Assembly (NCBI RefSeq): GCF_014859355.1
Contig: NZ_JACUUJ010000002.1
Coordinates: forward strand, 141,115 to 179,653
Length of the DNA: 38,539 nt
DNA from: Yoonia sp.
GTDB lineage: Bacteria; Pseudomonadota; Alphaproteobacteria; Rhodobacterales; Rhodobacteraceae
Direction: 5' to 3'
This document shows, piece by piece, positions 30,928-38,539 of the stretch (position 1 is its first letter; each line of letters opens with the position of its first letter). Both the position numbers and the translations under genes were made by a program. The notes beneath the pieces are model-generated. The model saw only the letters and a program-made list of their open reading frames with translations, was not told where the DNA came from and made no database searches.

Positions 30928-32823
30928 TCATTGTGCGCTTTGTTCTTCTTTTTCCAACCGGTTTTCCAATGCGATCTGGTCAAGCGCGTTTAATTCTTCC
31001 GCGGTCGATTCCGGTGCGATCAGGCTGAATTCAATTCTTCGGTTCGCTTCGCGGCCTTCTTCGGTTGCGTTGTCGGCAATCGGGTTTTCCTGGCCATAGC
31101 CGATCGCTTCGAACGTGCTGACGGGCACGCGACGGGCGCGCAAGGCGCTCAGGATCGCATCGGCCCTGTCTTGTGACAGTTGCAGGTTCATGACCTCGCG
31201 GCCCTGGCTGTCGGTATAGCCTGCGACCCTGATGCGCAGATCGCCACACACCTTTAGAATTTCGGCAATGTCATCGACGATCGGTTGGGTGTCGGCTGTC
31301 AGTTGTGCTGATCCGGGGTCAAAGGTGATCTTGCGATCCGCGGTTACGGCATTGATCCGGGTGATGCATTCTTCCGGTGTCGGCAGCCCTGCGATCGGGT
31401 CAAGGTGTTCGACATAGGTGACATCGATGTCGAACGCAGCGGTCTGGCCCAGTTTCTCGATCAGCAGGCGTGAAATTTCAGCACTTGCTTCGGTGTTGCC
31501 AGAGTTGCCGCGCACCTGAATACGGTCCGGCTCCACGACGACCGCACCGTTTGACAGCCTTGACAGCGCCTCGATTCCGGCAAGCACCCTGACGGACCAG
31601 CCCTGTGGCAATCCGTTCGCCACCCTTGTGCGCATCGTGATTCTGCTTTGCCCGAACTTTGCGATGGCATAGTTTTGGGCGACCATGTTGGACATGTCAT
31701 CCGGGATACGCCCGCGCAATTGCACAAGGCCCTCGGGGCTGCGGGTGGCTGTAAATTGCGGCGGGCCATCAGGGGTAGCTTCGGGGGCCTGCGGCAACTC
31801 TGCGGCCAGCGCAAACGCAGCAGGCAAGGCGTTGTCAAGCCCGCCGACAATATCGTCAAATGTAGTCTTGTCTGTGCCCATAGGGGCAACCAGCGTGATG
31901 TCGGTGTCGGAAATGGTGACGGTGCCGCCCCCCAAGCCGTTTACCGCGTCAATCGCGGCTGCCACTGCCTCGCCCCAAGTGCGGCTGGGTGCGCCCAAGG
32001 CCAGGGTACAGTTGGCCTTGCCCGTAAAACCCGCCGCACTGGCCGCAACAAGGATCGCGTCGCGGGCCTCTTCGGTATCGGCGGTGCAGGCATCAAATTT
32101 CGCGCCTGAACCATCAAGAATGAACCGGGTTGTAAACGGGGAAATCACCGGGCGGGGTGCATTGATACTGATGGCCACCCGCACCGCTTGGGGCATTGTG
32201 CGTGCCAGCGCGGCCTCAAGCTTGCGCTTTTCCTGCGGGCTGTCGGCGATGGCGTTGATGCTGACGCGGTCTGCGGCAACGGAAATTTTCGCCCTTGGCA
32301 AAATTTCCAGCGCCCTCAGCGCATAGCGCAGGGACTCGCGCCATGTGTCCGGCGTGGGATAGTCGCCGGTTTCCAGCAAGTCGGTCACAGTTTGCCCGCC
32401 CGCTATTTTGGTGATCTGCGCCGCAAGCTGATCACGGTCTGTTGTTGCGGGGATTAGCCCGATCAGCGAAACGCCACTGTCATTGCGCAGAATTTCGATG
32501 GCAAATTCCGGTGGAGTGAAGGCCGCCGAATCGATCACGCTCATATTGTCGATGACCCGGCTGGCATCGACCATGCCCCCCGCCGCCGAGATCGCGCGAA
32601 ACCGCTGTGCCTCGGTTGGGGCTTGCCCTTCAAGGATGATCTGAAGCCCGTCACCCAGCACTGTTGCCCATGTATAGCCCTGATCTGCAAGCGTTTCCCG
32701 CACGGCTAGCACGGAACGATCCTCGACCACGGCCACTGTTGTCTGGGCCGCTGCATAGGCGCCAACGCCCGCAACCCCGAAGGCTGCAATGCGCAGAAAA
32801 ATGGCTGAAAGCCGCATCTTCAT
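30928..32823 (-). CDS. OmpA family protein with N-terminal repeats (BON-like)
   Basis: The 631 residues start with a signal-like segment (MKMRLSAIFLRIAAFGVAGVGAYAAAQ). The middle contains several alpha/beta units resembling BON domains (VRETLADQGYTWATVLGDGLQIILEG; VQLRGRIPDD; VRVLAGIEALSRLSNGAVVVEPDRIQVRGN). The C-terminal OmpA-like domain (about 495-610) binds peptidoglycan: KITFDPGSAQLT, RVAGYTDSQGREVMNLQLSQDRADAIL, YGQENPIADNATEEGREANRRIEF. The key Asp and Arg (GYTDSQG, NRRIEF) are present. GGGAAG precedes ATG 32823. The protein is probably anchored in the inner membrane or periplasm and linked to the wall. The coiled-coil gene follows directly. Confidence 0.93.
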   Translation of the reverse strand: MKMRLSAIFLRIAAFGVAGVGAYAAAQTTVAVVEDRSVLAVRETLADQGYTWATVLGDGLQIILEGQAPTEAQRFRAISAAGGMVDASRVIDNMSVIDSAAFTPPEFAIEILRNDSGVSLIGLIPATTDRDQLAAQITKIAGGQTVTDLLETGDYPTPDTWRESLRYALRALEILPRAKISVAADRVSINAIADSPQEKRKLEAALARTMPQAVRVAISINAPRPVISPFTTRFILDGSGAKFDACTADTEEARDAILVAASAAGFTGKANCTLALGAPSRTWGEAVAAAIDAVNGLGGGTVTISDTDITLVAPMGTDKTTFDDIVGGLDNALPAAFALAAELPQAPEATPDGPPQFTATRSPEGLVQLRGRIPDDMSNMVAQNYAIAKFGQSRITMRTRVANGLPQGWSVRVLAGIEALSRLSNGAVVVEPDRIQVRGNSGNTEASAEISRLLIEKLGQTAAFDIDVTYVEHLDPIAGLPTPEECITRINAVTADRKITFDPGSAQLTADTQPIVDDIAEILKVCGDLRIRVAGYTDSQGREVMNLQLSQDRADAILSALRARRVPVSTFEAIGYGQENPIADNATEEGREANRRIEFSLIAPESTAEELNALDQIALENRLEKEEQSAQ

Positions 32824-32879
32824 TCGTATCTTCCCGATGTCCCGGCTTTACCCTTAGGGCGCAGCGGCGCAGGGTTCAA

Positions 32880-33845
32880 TCACACCAAAAGTGCGACGGC
32901 GAAAAACGGCAAGGGAATCAGCCCGGCGTTTCGGTTTGACCTGAAAAGCCGCAACAGGCTGTCGTTGTCGTCGGCATCGAAACGCGTCAATTGCCATGTC
33001 ATGTGCCAGCCCATTGCCCAAGGCCCGGCAATGGCGATCACCAGTGACAGCACGGAACGGTTGATACAGGCCAGAACCACCGCAGCCCCGAACAGGATCA
33101 CCGTGATGGTCAGGAACAGGCGCAGCCATTTGCGCGAAGCATCGCCAAACAGCCGTGCGGTGGATTTCACACCGATCAGGGCGTCATCTTCGGTGTCCTG
33201 ATGGGCATAGATGGTGTCGTAAAACAGGGTCCAGCCGATCCCCGCCAGATAAAGCACAACGGGCACCGGCCCGATGCTGCCGGTATGTGCCGCCCAGGCC
33301 AGCAGTGCGCCCCAGTTGAACGCCAGACCCAGAAACACCTGCGGCCACCAGGTGAACCGTTTGGCAAATGGATAAATTGCCACCGGGGCCAGTGCGATGA
33401 TGCCAAGAATGACCGCCGCCGCCGGAAAGGTCAGCAGGATGCCAAAGGACACCAGCGCCTGTGCCACCATCCAGATCAGCGCGCCCCGCACCGTGACCTG
33501 CCCTGACGGGATCGGGCGTGACCGCGTGCGCGCCACGGCACCGTCAAAATCGCGGTCGGTGATATCGTTCCAGGTGCAGCCCGCGCCGCGCATCAGAAAG
33601 GCACCCACCCCGCAGGCGACGATGATCCACAGATCAAACGGACGCGGGCTGCCTGTTGCCAGTATCGCCAGCGCCAGCCCCCAGAGGCAGGGCAAATACA
33701 GCAGCCATGTGCCGATGGGCCTGTCTGCGCGGCTGAGCCGCAGGTAAGGGCGGGAAAATTCGGGTGCCAGCCGGTCAACCCAGTTGCCCTTGACGGCATC
33801 GGCAACGGTGCCTGTTGGCTCTGGTGTCTTGGCATTCTGGGTCAT
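32880..33845 (-). CDS. ubiA: 4-hydroxybenzoate polyprenyltransferase UbiA
   Basis: UbiA attaches the polyprenyl chain to 4-hydroxybenzoate in ubiquinone synthesis and lies in the inner membrane. The 321 residues have both aspartate-rich motifs: NDITDRDFD (93-101) and DTIYAHQDTEDD (210-221), with about eight to nine helices. The ATG (33845-33843) is chosen because TAAGGCGG lies just upstream; a frame continuing to 34487 is antisense to rsmE and is rejected. The start touches the divergent rsmE frame head to head at CATATG, so its ribosome binding site and promoter must lie inside rsmE. It precedes the OmpA gene by 56 bp. Confidence 0.95.
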   Translation of the reverse strand: MTQNAKTPEPTGTVADAVKGNWVDRLAPEFSRPYLRLSRADRPIGTWLLYLPCLWGLALAILATGSPRPFDLWIIVACGVGAFLMRGAGCTWNDITDRDFDGAVARTRSRPIPSGQVTVRGALIWMVAQALVSFGILLTFPAAAVILGIIALAPVAIYPFAKRFTWWPQVFLGLAFNWGALLAWAAHTGSIGPVPVVLYLAGIGWTLFYDTIYAHQDTEDDALIGVKSTARLFGDASRKWLRLFLTITVILFGAAVVLACINRSVLSLVIAIAGPWAMGWHMTWQLTRFDADDNDSLLRLFRSNRNAGLIPLPFFAVALLV

Positions 33846-33850
33846 ATGAT
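33845..33850 (+). promoter_or_regulatory. Possible -10 of rsmE overlapping the ubiA start codon
   Basis: TATGAT (5 of 6 to consensus) lies 7 nt before ATG 33858. This is the same spacing as between the lrp -10 and its ATG, and fits a leaderless rsmE message. No good -35 is seen 16-18 bp upstream, so the call is weak. Confidence 0.3.
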
Positions 33851-33857
33851 CCGCCTT

Positions 33858-34580
33858 ATGGCATCGAAGGTTCGGCTTTATGTAGATCACCCGTTGGGTG
33901 AAGCGCAAACGGTTCCCTTGGGCCGCGATCAGGCGCATTACCTGTTCGGGGTGATGCGGCTGGGCGCGGGGGCCGTGCTGTCGCTGATCAACAGCCGCGA
34001 TGGCGAATGGGATGCACAGGTCGTGCAGGTGGGCAAAAAGGGCGGTGTGCTGATCTGCCGCGCCCAGACAGCGCCGCTGCAATCGCCGCCTGACCTGTGG
34101 TTCCTGTTCGCCCCCATCCGCAAGGAACGCACGGTGTTTATTGTGGAAAAGGCGGTGGAAATGGGTGCCGCCCGGATCATGCCGGTGCAGAGCGATTTTA
34201 CCCAAGCGGCAAACCGCATCCGGCAGGAAAAATTGCAGGCCCACGCGATCGAGGCCGCAGAACAATGCGGCGGCACCTTTGTGCCGCCGGTGGATGATCT
34301 GGCAAAACTGTCGCGGGTGCTGGCTGCTTGGCCTGCCGACCGCCAGTTGATGTTCTGTGATGAGGCGCTGATCGGCGATCCCGTCGGTCTGCCCGATCTG
34401 CCCGGCCCTTGGGCGATTCTTATCGGGCCCGAGGGCGGTTTTTCCCCCGCCGAACGGGACCGTTTGCGCAGTCTGCCCTTTGCCCATCCGGTCAGCCTTG
34501 GCCCCCGCATCTTGCGCGCCGATACTGCCGCGGTAGCGGCGCTGACGGTCTGGCAGCAGGCCCTTGGCGACTGGCGGTGA
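33858..34580 (+). CDS. rsmE: 16S rRNA (uracil1498-N3)-methyltransferase RsmE
   Basis: RsmE methylates U1498 of 16S rRNA with S-adenosylmethionine. The SPOUT-fold signatures are at the C-terminus: AILIGPEGGFSPAERD and LGPRILRADTAAVAAL, which form the trefoil knot. The N-terminal PUA-like region starts VRLYVDHPLGEAQTVPLGRDQAHYLFGVMR. From ATG 33858 it has 240 residues; ATG 33846 would add MIRL and places the frame exactly adjacent to ubiA. Neither has a clear ribosome binding site. The stop overlaps the GTG start of a GNAT gene (GTGA). Confidence 0.94.
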   Translation: MASKVRLYVDHPLGEAQTVPLGRDQAHYLFGVMRLGAGAVLSLINSRDGEWDAQVVQVGKKGGVLICRAQTAPLQSPPDLWFLFAPIRKERTVFIVEKAVEMGAARIMPVQSDFTQAANRIRQEKLQAHAIEAAEQCGGTFVPPVDDLAKLSRVLAAWPADRQLMFCDEALIGDPVGLPDLPGPWAILIGPEGGFSPAERDRLRSLPFAHPVSLGPRILRADTAAVAALTVWQQALGDWR

Positions 34581-35416
34581 TCCGCGCCCTTCCGGCCGAC
34601 CTGCCAGCGATCACGGCGTTCCTGCGCAGGCAATTGCCGCTGGCATTCTATCCGCTGACCAACCTGACCTGTCACGGGTTGGGCACTGACCACCCCAAGG
34701 CGATGCGGTTCTGGCTGTGGCATGATCAGGGCGAATTGACGGATGTTTTGGGGGTGACGGGGGCAGGGTTTCTGTTCCCTGTGTTTAACACGGATGTGGT
34801 CAGGCAGACACCGGCGCTGTTGAATGGAACGCGGGTGACAGGGATCGGCGGCGCGCCTGATACGGTGGCGGAGTTGCGCATCGCACTTTGCCTGCGCGCG
34901 CCCCCCGTGCTGGATTTTACCGAACCTGTCTATTGCTTGCCGCTGGGTGATCTGGTGATGCCGCAGACAGATGGTTTGTGCTTGCAGCCGTTGGTTGCGG
35001 CCCCGATAGACCTGTTGGTCAACTGGCGCGCGGCCTTCCTGATGGAAACCCAAGGAAATGCGGTCACGGTTGCGCAACAGCGCGCGCGGCATGACCTAAA
35101 GGAAATCAGCGAACGCGACACCTATCGTGTGTTGATGGATGGTGCCCAACCAGTCGCGATGACCGGGTTCAACGCGGCCTTTGCTGACGTCGTTCAGGTG
35201 GGTGGTGTCTTTGTGCCGCCACATCTGCGCGGATGCGGATTTGGGCGCATCTCTGTGGCCTTGCATCTGGCGCAGGCCCGCGCCGAGGGCGTGTGCAGCG
35301 CCTATCTTGCTGCGGCATCGGTTGCTGCCGCCCGAGCCTATGCCGCCATTGGATTCCAGCGCCAAGGCAGTTATGCCGCAGTGGTCTATGAAGAAGGGCA
35401 AATGGTGCATGGCTGA
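34577..35416 (+). CDS. GNAT family acetyltransferase, two-part
   Basis: From GTG 34577 the product is 279 residues. The C-terminal part (about 170-279) is a GNAT domain: VMTGFNAAFADVVQVGGVFVPPHLRGCGFGR (acetyl-CoA loop RGCGFG) and AYLAAASVAAARAYAAIGFQRQGSY. The N-terminal half resembles a divergent second GNAT-like or substrate domain starting IRALPADLPAITAFLRRQLPLAFYPLTNL. The substrate is unknown. It is coupled to rsmE by a 4-nt overlap and overlaps the next gene by 8 nt, forming a tight run rsmE-GNAT-unknown. Confidence 0.87.
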   Translation: MIRALPADLPAITAFLRRQLPLAFYPLTNLTCHGLGTDHPKAMRFWLWHDQGELTDVLGVTGAGFLFPVFNTDVVRQTPALLNGTRVTGIGGAPDTVAELRIALCLRAPPVLDFTEPVYCLPLGDLVMPQTDGLCLQPLVAAPIDLLVNWRAAFLMETQGNAVTVAQQRARHDLKEISERDTYRVLMDGAQPVAMTGFNAAFADVVQVGGVFVPPHLRGCGFGRISVALHLAQARAEGVCSAYLAAASVAAARAYAAIGFQRQGSYAAVVYEEGQMVHG

Positions 35417-35927
35417 TTTTCTGCGACCCGAGGCGCGCGCGTTTCTGTGGCGCTGGCGCGATGTCTGGCTGGGGCTGGCGGTGGTGTCTTTCGGGCTGTG
35501 GTGGGGGTTGAACAGCGTTGGCGCGGTAGTCTGGCTGGGATGGCTTTTGACGGCAGCAGGCGGAATTTGGGCTGCCGCTGGCGTGCAGCGGGGCCGGTTT
35601 CGCCAGAAGGGCGACGGGCCGGGCGTGGTGCAAATCAGGGAACGGCGACTGGCCTATTTCGGCCCTTTGGATGGCGGTGTCATGGATGTGAATGACTTGA
35701 CCCTGCTGGAACTGGACCCGACGGCCCACCCCGCCCCGGTCTGGGTTTTGACAGGGATCAGTGGCCAGCGCATCGCGATCCCAGTCAATGCAGCCGGGGC
35801 CGAGGCGCTTTTTGATATTTTTTCGGCCCTGCCTGATATCAAAACCGGTGCCCTGCTGGATGTGCTTTCACACACACCTGATGCGCGTGTTACGGTGTGG
35901 CAACGGGATCGTCCGCTCTTGCATTGA
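35409..35927 (+). CDS. Unknown membrane protein, two N-terminal helices
   Basis: The 172-residue protein has two adjacent hydrophobic helices (about 17-35 and 38-58), then a cytoplasmic beta-rich domain (VVQIRERRLAYFGPLDGGVMDVNDLTLLELD; ISGQRIAIPVNAAGAEALFDIF; ARVTVWQRDR). The layout resembles PH-like membrane-anchored domains, but I do not recognise a family. The ATG 35409 lies inside the last codons of the GNAT gene (8-nt overlap). The gshA gene follows 56 bp later. Confidence 0.82.
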   Translation: MADFLRPEARAFLWRWRDVWLGLAVVSFGLWWGLNSVGAVVWLGWLLTAAGGIWAAAGVQRGRFRQKGDGPGVVQIRERRLAYFGPLDGGVMDVNDLTLLELDPTAHPAPVWVLTGISGQRIAIPVNAAGAEALFDIFSALPDIKTGALLDVLSHTPDARVTVWQRDRPLLH

Positions 35928-35983
35928 GAGCGCGGCTGGTGCAGGCAGCAATACACGTATGACAACAAGCGGAGCACGGCCCC

Positions 35984-37354
35984 ATGTCTATTCCTCAAAC
36001 CGGCGGTGGTCCGATCGAGAATTACGCCCAACTGGTCGAAACCCTGTCCAAGGGGTGCAAGCCCAAGGACCAGTGGCGCATCGGCACAGAGCATGAAAAA
36101 TTCGGCTTTTGTCAGGATACCCTGCTGCCGCTTCCCTATGACGGTGACCGGTCGATCAAGGCGGTGCTGGAAGGGTTGCAAACCCGGTTCCACTGGGATC
36201 CGGTCTTTGAAGGCGGCGAAATCATTGGCCTGACCAAGGATGGCGCGAACGTCAGCCTTGAACCGGGCGGCCAGCTGGAGCTGTCGGGCGCGCCGCTGGA
36301 AACCATCCACCAGACCTGTGACGAGGTGAACGTGCATCTGGCCGAGGTCAAATCGGTTGCCGATGACATCGGGGTGAAATTCATCGGGCTGGGGGCCGCC
36401 CCCGAATGGACGCACGAACAGATGCCCCTGATGCCCAAGGGGCGTTACAAGCTGATGAACGACTACATGCAAAAGGTCGGCACGCTGGGCACCCAGATGA
36501 TGCGCCGCACCTGCACCGTGCAGGTCAACCTTGATTTCGCGTCGGAACCCGACATGGTGCAGAAACTGCGCGTCGCACTGGCCTTGCAGCCGGTGGCGAC
36601 CGCCCTATTCGCCAATTCCCCGTTCTTCGAGGGTGCGCCGAACGGCCATAAATCATGGCGCAGCCGCATCTGGCGCGATCTGGACCCTGCGCGCACGGGT
36701 ATGTTGCCCTTTGTGTTTCAGGACGGTTTCGGGTTTCAGGCATGGGTTGATTGGGTGTTGGATGTGCCGATGTATTTTGTCTATCGCGACGGCAAATATA
36801 TCGACGCGCTGGGCATGTCGTTCCGCGATTTCCTGCGCGGCGAACTGCCTGCGCTGCCCGGTGAAAAACCGCTGTTGTCCGATTGGGCCGACCACCTGAC
36901 AACCGTGTTCCCTGAAGCGCGGATCAAGCAATATATCGAAATGCGCGGCGCCGATGGCGGCCCGTGGCGGCGGCTTTGCGCATTGCCGGCGTTCTGGGTC
37001 GGACTGATGTATGACCAGACCGCTCTCGATGCCGCGTGGGATCTGTGCAAGGACTGGACAGCCGACCAGCGCGAGGCGCTGCGCGTGGCGGCATCCATCG
37101 ACGGGTTGCAGGCGCAGGTGGACGAGATCAACATGCACGAACTTGCCCGCCAATGCGTCGCGATATCGCAGGCCGGTCTAAAGGCCCGCGCGATGCCCGG
37201 CGCCGGCGGCATGGTCCCGGATGAAACCCATTTCCTGAACGCGTTGAAAGAATCCGTCGAAACCGGCAAGACCCCGGCAGATGAATTGCTGGATCATTAC
37301 AACGGCGACTGGAACGGCGATATCAAACGAATTTACGCGGAATATAGTTATTAG
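35984..37354 (+). CDS. gshA: Glutamate-cysteine ligase GshA (plant/proteobacterial type)
   Basis: The enzyme makes gamma-glutamylcysteine, the first step of glutathione synthesis. The 456 residues match the GCS2-like plant/alphaproteobacterial class rather than E. coli GshA. Features include the N-terminal IGTEHEKFGF, GANVSLEPGGQLELSGAPLETIHQTC, MPKGRYKLMNDYMQKVGTLGTQMMRRTCTVQVNLDF and the later LPALPGEKPLLSDWADHLTTVFPEARIKQYIEMRGADGG. ATG 35984 is preceded by a weak purine-rich GGAGC. Glutathione made here supports the formaldehyde pathway genes also in the window. Confidence 0.96.
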   Translation: MSIPQTGGGPIENYAQLVETLSKGCKPKDQWRIGTEHEKFGFCQDTLLPLPYDGDRSIKAVLEGLQTRFHWDPVFEGGEIIGLTKDGANVSLEPGGQLELSGAPLETIHQTCDEVNVHLAEVKSVADDIGVKFIGLGAAPEWTHEQMPLMPKGRYKLMNDYMQKVGTLGTQMMRRTCTVQVNLDFASEPDMVQKLRVALALQPVATALFANSPFFEGAPNGHKSWRSRIWRDLDPARTGMLPFVFQDGFGFQAWVDWVLDVPMYFVYRDGKYIDALGMSFRDFLRGELPALPGEKPLLSDWADHLTTVFPEARIKQYIEMRGADGGPWRRLCALPAFWVGLMYDQTALDAAWDLCKDWTADQREALRVAASIDGLQAQVDEINMHELARQCVAISQAGLKARAMPGAGGMVPDETHFLNALKESVETGKTPADELLDHYNGDWNGDIKRIYAEYSY

Positions 37355-37487
37355 GGGGCTGATCCGATAGGGTGATTCGGCAGTAAGCCCTAAATGACCG
37401 CAACAGCACTCGGTTGTTCTCAACGTGAAGGGGGATTCAGGTTGCTTTGTCGTATATTGACCTGCCGCTGGCAGAACGTCGGCTTCA

Positions 37488-38207
37488 TTATCTACAGTTT
37501 CCAGCATTCCCTAGCATACCCGCAAGTTCTGGCGATGCGCTTGCGAGAATAATACCGGCAATGAATAAGATAACGCCCCACCAATCGACATGAATACCGC
37601 CGATGACGGCCCTTTCAAGCTGTTCTTCAAACGCTCTATGCCCTGCCTTTCTTTGGGTGACTTCTTCTGTGATCTTGAGCGTCAACTCATCCGATTGCGC
37701 TCTGAGATTTCCTCCAAGTTCGCCAACTTCACCGAAGAGGCTTTTTGTTATTTCTTCCAGCTTTTCCACACGATTTTCGAGCGGTGTGTTTGGCCCGGAC
37801 AAAACAACTATCCTTTTGGTTTCAATCATGGCCTTTTTAGAGATGTGTGCCGAACGGAAGTGGTTTGTAGCGCTGGGTCGTGGAAATCCTTTGAAGTAAA
37901 TCGCGATTCTTTCTCGAAAAGTAGGTTTTTGGAACAGCCTGCCGGAGTCTCTCAGTCCCTTTGCGACAGTCAGGAAGCCACCTAATTGCAGCAACATCCC
38001 TAGCAATCGGATGTCTTTTTCTCGGCAACCCAAAATAAATAAAACTGACCAAACGGCGACCAAAGCAAAAATGCCGAACCAAAGAGGCCAAAGAGCGCGT
38101 ATACTGAGCCACGAGTACGCGGCGCACTGCTTAAGGTAGACCCAAAGAGGTTTGCGACTCTCGGTCTTAGTCTTTGCGCTGGTCTGTGTTTGAGAGTCAT
38201 CGGTCAT
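37488..38207 (-). CDS. AT-richer orphan membrane/coiled-coil protein
   Basis: From ATG 38207, with GAGG upstream, the product is 239 residues starting MTDDSQTQTSAKTKTESRKP. Hydrophobic helices lie at about 30-60 and 66-85, followed by a basic region. A coiled-coil/amphipathic stretch comes next (LENRVEKLEEITKSLFGEVGEL through EEVTQRKAGHRAFEEQLERA), and a C-terminal helix (DWWGVILFIAGIILASASPELAGML). I recognise no family. GC in sampled lines is about 43-47 %, against about 60 % or more in gshA, and synonymous choices include many AT-ending codons. Together with isolation between gshA and plsY, this suggests horizontal gain. Function is unknown. Confidence 0.75.
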   Translation of the reverse strand: MTDDSQTQTSAKTKTESRKPLWVYLKQCAAYSWLSIRALWPLWFGIFALVAVWSVLFILGCREKDIRLLGMLLQLGGFLTVAKGLRDSGRLFQKPTFRERIAIYFKGFPRPSATNHFRSAHISKKAMIETKRIVVLSGPNTPLENRVEKLEEITKSLFGEVGELGGNLRAQSDELTLKITEEVTQRKAGHRAFEEQLERAVIGGIHVDWWGVILFIAGIILASASPELAGMLGNAGNCR

Positions 38208-38402
38208 GACGAGAGCCTCGTTCGCGTGAAGCGATACTGCAAGCCGCTCCAACAATTCTCAATTAAATCTGACATGAAAGCGCTATATCAGAGTAGCGTG
38301 TAGTTTGAAGCGTCGGACAAGACTGGTTGACGGTGCTTTTGACCTTCGTTCCTCGAGGCACCTGACGCGGGGGCGGTTTATGTTCCGTCGTGACGTCTCG
38401 CC

Positions 38403-38539
38403 CTATTTCGCGCCGATCCGCGTCTCTGTTCCTGCCCGCAGGCGTTTGATGTTTTCAGCGTGGCGCGCATACATCAGCAGGCAAAGGATGATGCCCAGCA
38501 GGAACGTCTCTCCGTAGCCGGTAAAGACCATGACCACCG
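38403..38539 (-). CDS. plsY: Glycerol-3-phosphate acyltransferase PlsY, C-terminal end
   Basis: The frame runs off the right edge of the window; 45 C-terminal codons are visible. They encode a helix (FTGYGETFLLGIILCLLMYA) followed by RHAENIKRLRAGTETRIGAK, the conserved end of PlsY (N-I-x-R-L-x-x-G-T-E-x-x-I-G). PlsY uses acyl-phosphate to acylate glycerol-3-phosphate in phospholipid synthesis. The 195 bp between this stop and the orphan gene show no further gene or clear terminator. Confidence 0.9.
   Translation of the reverse strand, partial: VVMVFTGYGETFLLGIILCLLMYARHAENIKRLRAGTETRIGAK

Noticed and set aside
33846..34487. N-terminal extension of the ubiA frame to 34487
   Set aside because: The added region is antisense to rsmE and has shadow-like composition; the ATG at 33845 with AAGGCGG upstream gives the normal UbiA length.
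33938..35092. 384-codon open frame on the minus strand
   Set aside because: Antisense to rsmE and the GNAT gene, both supported by motifs and overlapping starts; its composition is that of a shadow.
37355..37487. Possible terminator after gshA
   Set aside because: Only short imperfect pairings around GCTGATCCGAT and ATTCGGCAGT are seen, without a T-run; not strong enough to annotate.
38305..38517. 70-codon plus-strand frame at the right end
   Set aside because: It overlaps the clear PlsY C-terminus on the opposite strand and is Arg-rich with no motif.
1..38539. tRNA, rRNA, CRISPR, insertion sequence or prophage
   Set aside because: No tRNA T-loop pattern in context, no regularly spaced repeats, and no transposase, integrase or phage proteins were seen on reading both strands; absence is by eye, not by a search tool.

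Overview
The window is a compact, GC-rich (about 60 % by eye) chromosomal segment of an alphaproteobacterium. It most likely comes from Rhodobacterales, roseobacter group. Indicators are a 44-residue aa3-type cytochrome oxidase subunit IV, a membrane-bound ferritin (MbfA) behind an Irr-type iron operator, DUF2794, I78-inhibitor and DUF6356 proteins, a plant/proteobacterial-type GshA, a MoeA with a long N-terminal extension, and an alphaproteobacterial CTTGAC-like promoter at greA. I see no phage, transposon, CRISPR array, tRNA or rRNA. This is a core and soft-core housekeeping region, apart from one AT-richer orphan gene near the right end.

Layout, left to right. (1) 1-2479: end of a DUF4139 protein converging on ETF-ubiquinone oxidoreductase. 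(2) 2574-5079: a greA promoter with a tandem 12-bp repeat, greA, a membrane-anchored unknown, and an AEC transporter. (3) 5120-9136: S-formylglutathione hydrolase, a YaiI-type protein, a HAD phosphatase, an ornithine-cyclodeaminase-family protein and zapE. (4) 9133-11121 (minus): beta-carbonic anhydrase, SbtA-type bicarbonate transporter and SbtB-like PII protein, forming a dissolved-inorganic-carbon module. (5) 11236-14718: a small unknown, M17 aminopeptidase overlapping an NlpC/P60 endopeptidase (a peptide/murein-recycling pair), DUF2794 and an I78 inhibitor. (6) 14828-18496: glutathione-dependent formaldehyde dehydrogenase with a very strong terminator, a NYN-LOTUS nuclease-like protein, a TetR repressor with a clear operator, and Irr-box-controlled mbfA. 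(7) 18493-23188 (minus): an overlapping run fdhD-mobA-mobB-moeA(fusion)-GNAT for molybdenum cofactor and formate dehydrogenase maturation. (8) 23252-25974: AzlCD exporter, a lipoprotein, CoxIV, and an Lrp regulator whose palindrome surrounds its own -10 and touches its start codon. (9) 25971-33845 (mostly minus): metallo-hydrolase and acyl-CoA dehydrogenase, Sua5, a quinone reductase-like protein, a coiled-coil protein with an OmpA protein, and ubiA. (10) 33858-37354: rsmE, GNAT, an unknown and gshA. (11) 37488-38539: an AT-richer membrane orphan and the end of plsY.

Three glutathione/formaldehyde genes (gshA, the class III dehydrogenase, fghA) lie in the same window but in three separate units. 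Together they supply glutathione, oxidise S-hydroxymethylglutathione and hydrolyse S-formylglutathione to formate. The fdhD-mobAB-moeA cluster would then help mature a molybdenum formate dehydrogenase, which is not in the window.

The most notable patterns are regulatory and architectural. Six convergent gene pairs share their stop codons in a 4-bp overlap. Several operators are readable directly in the DNA. The starts of lrp and possibly rsmE sit 7 nt after a -10-like hexamer, which suggests leaderless messages. I did not find a clearly new multi-gene system. The best candidates for new biology are the moeA fusion domain, the carbonic-anhydrase/SbtAB module in what looks like a heterotroph, the permuted-papain-like lipoprotein, and the orphan membrane/coiled-coil gene.
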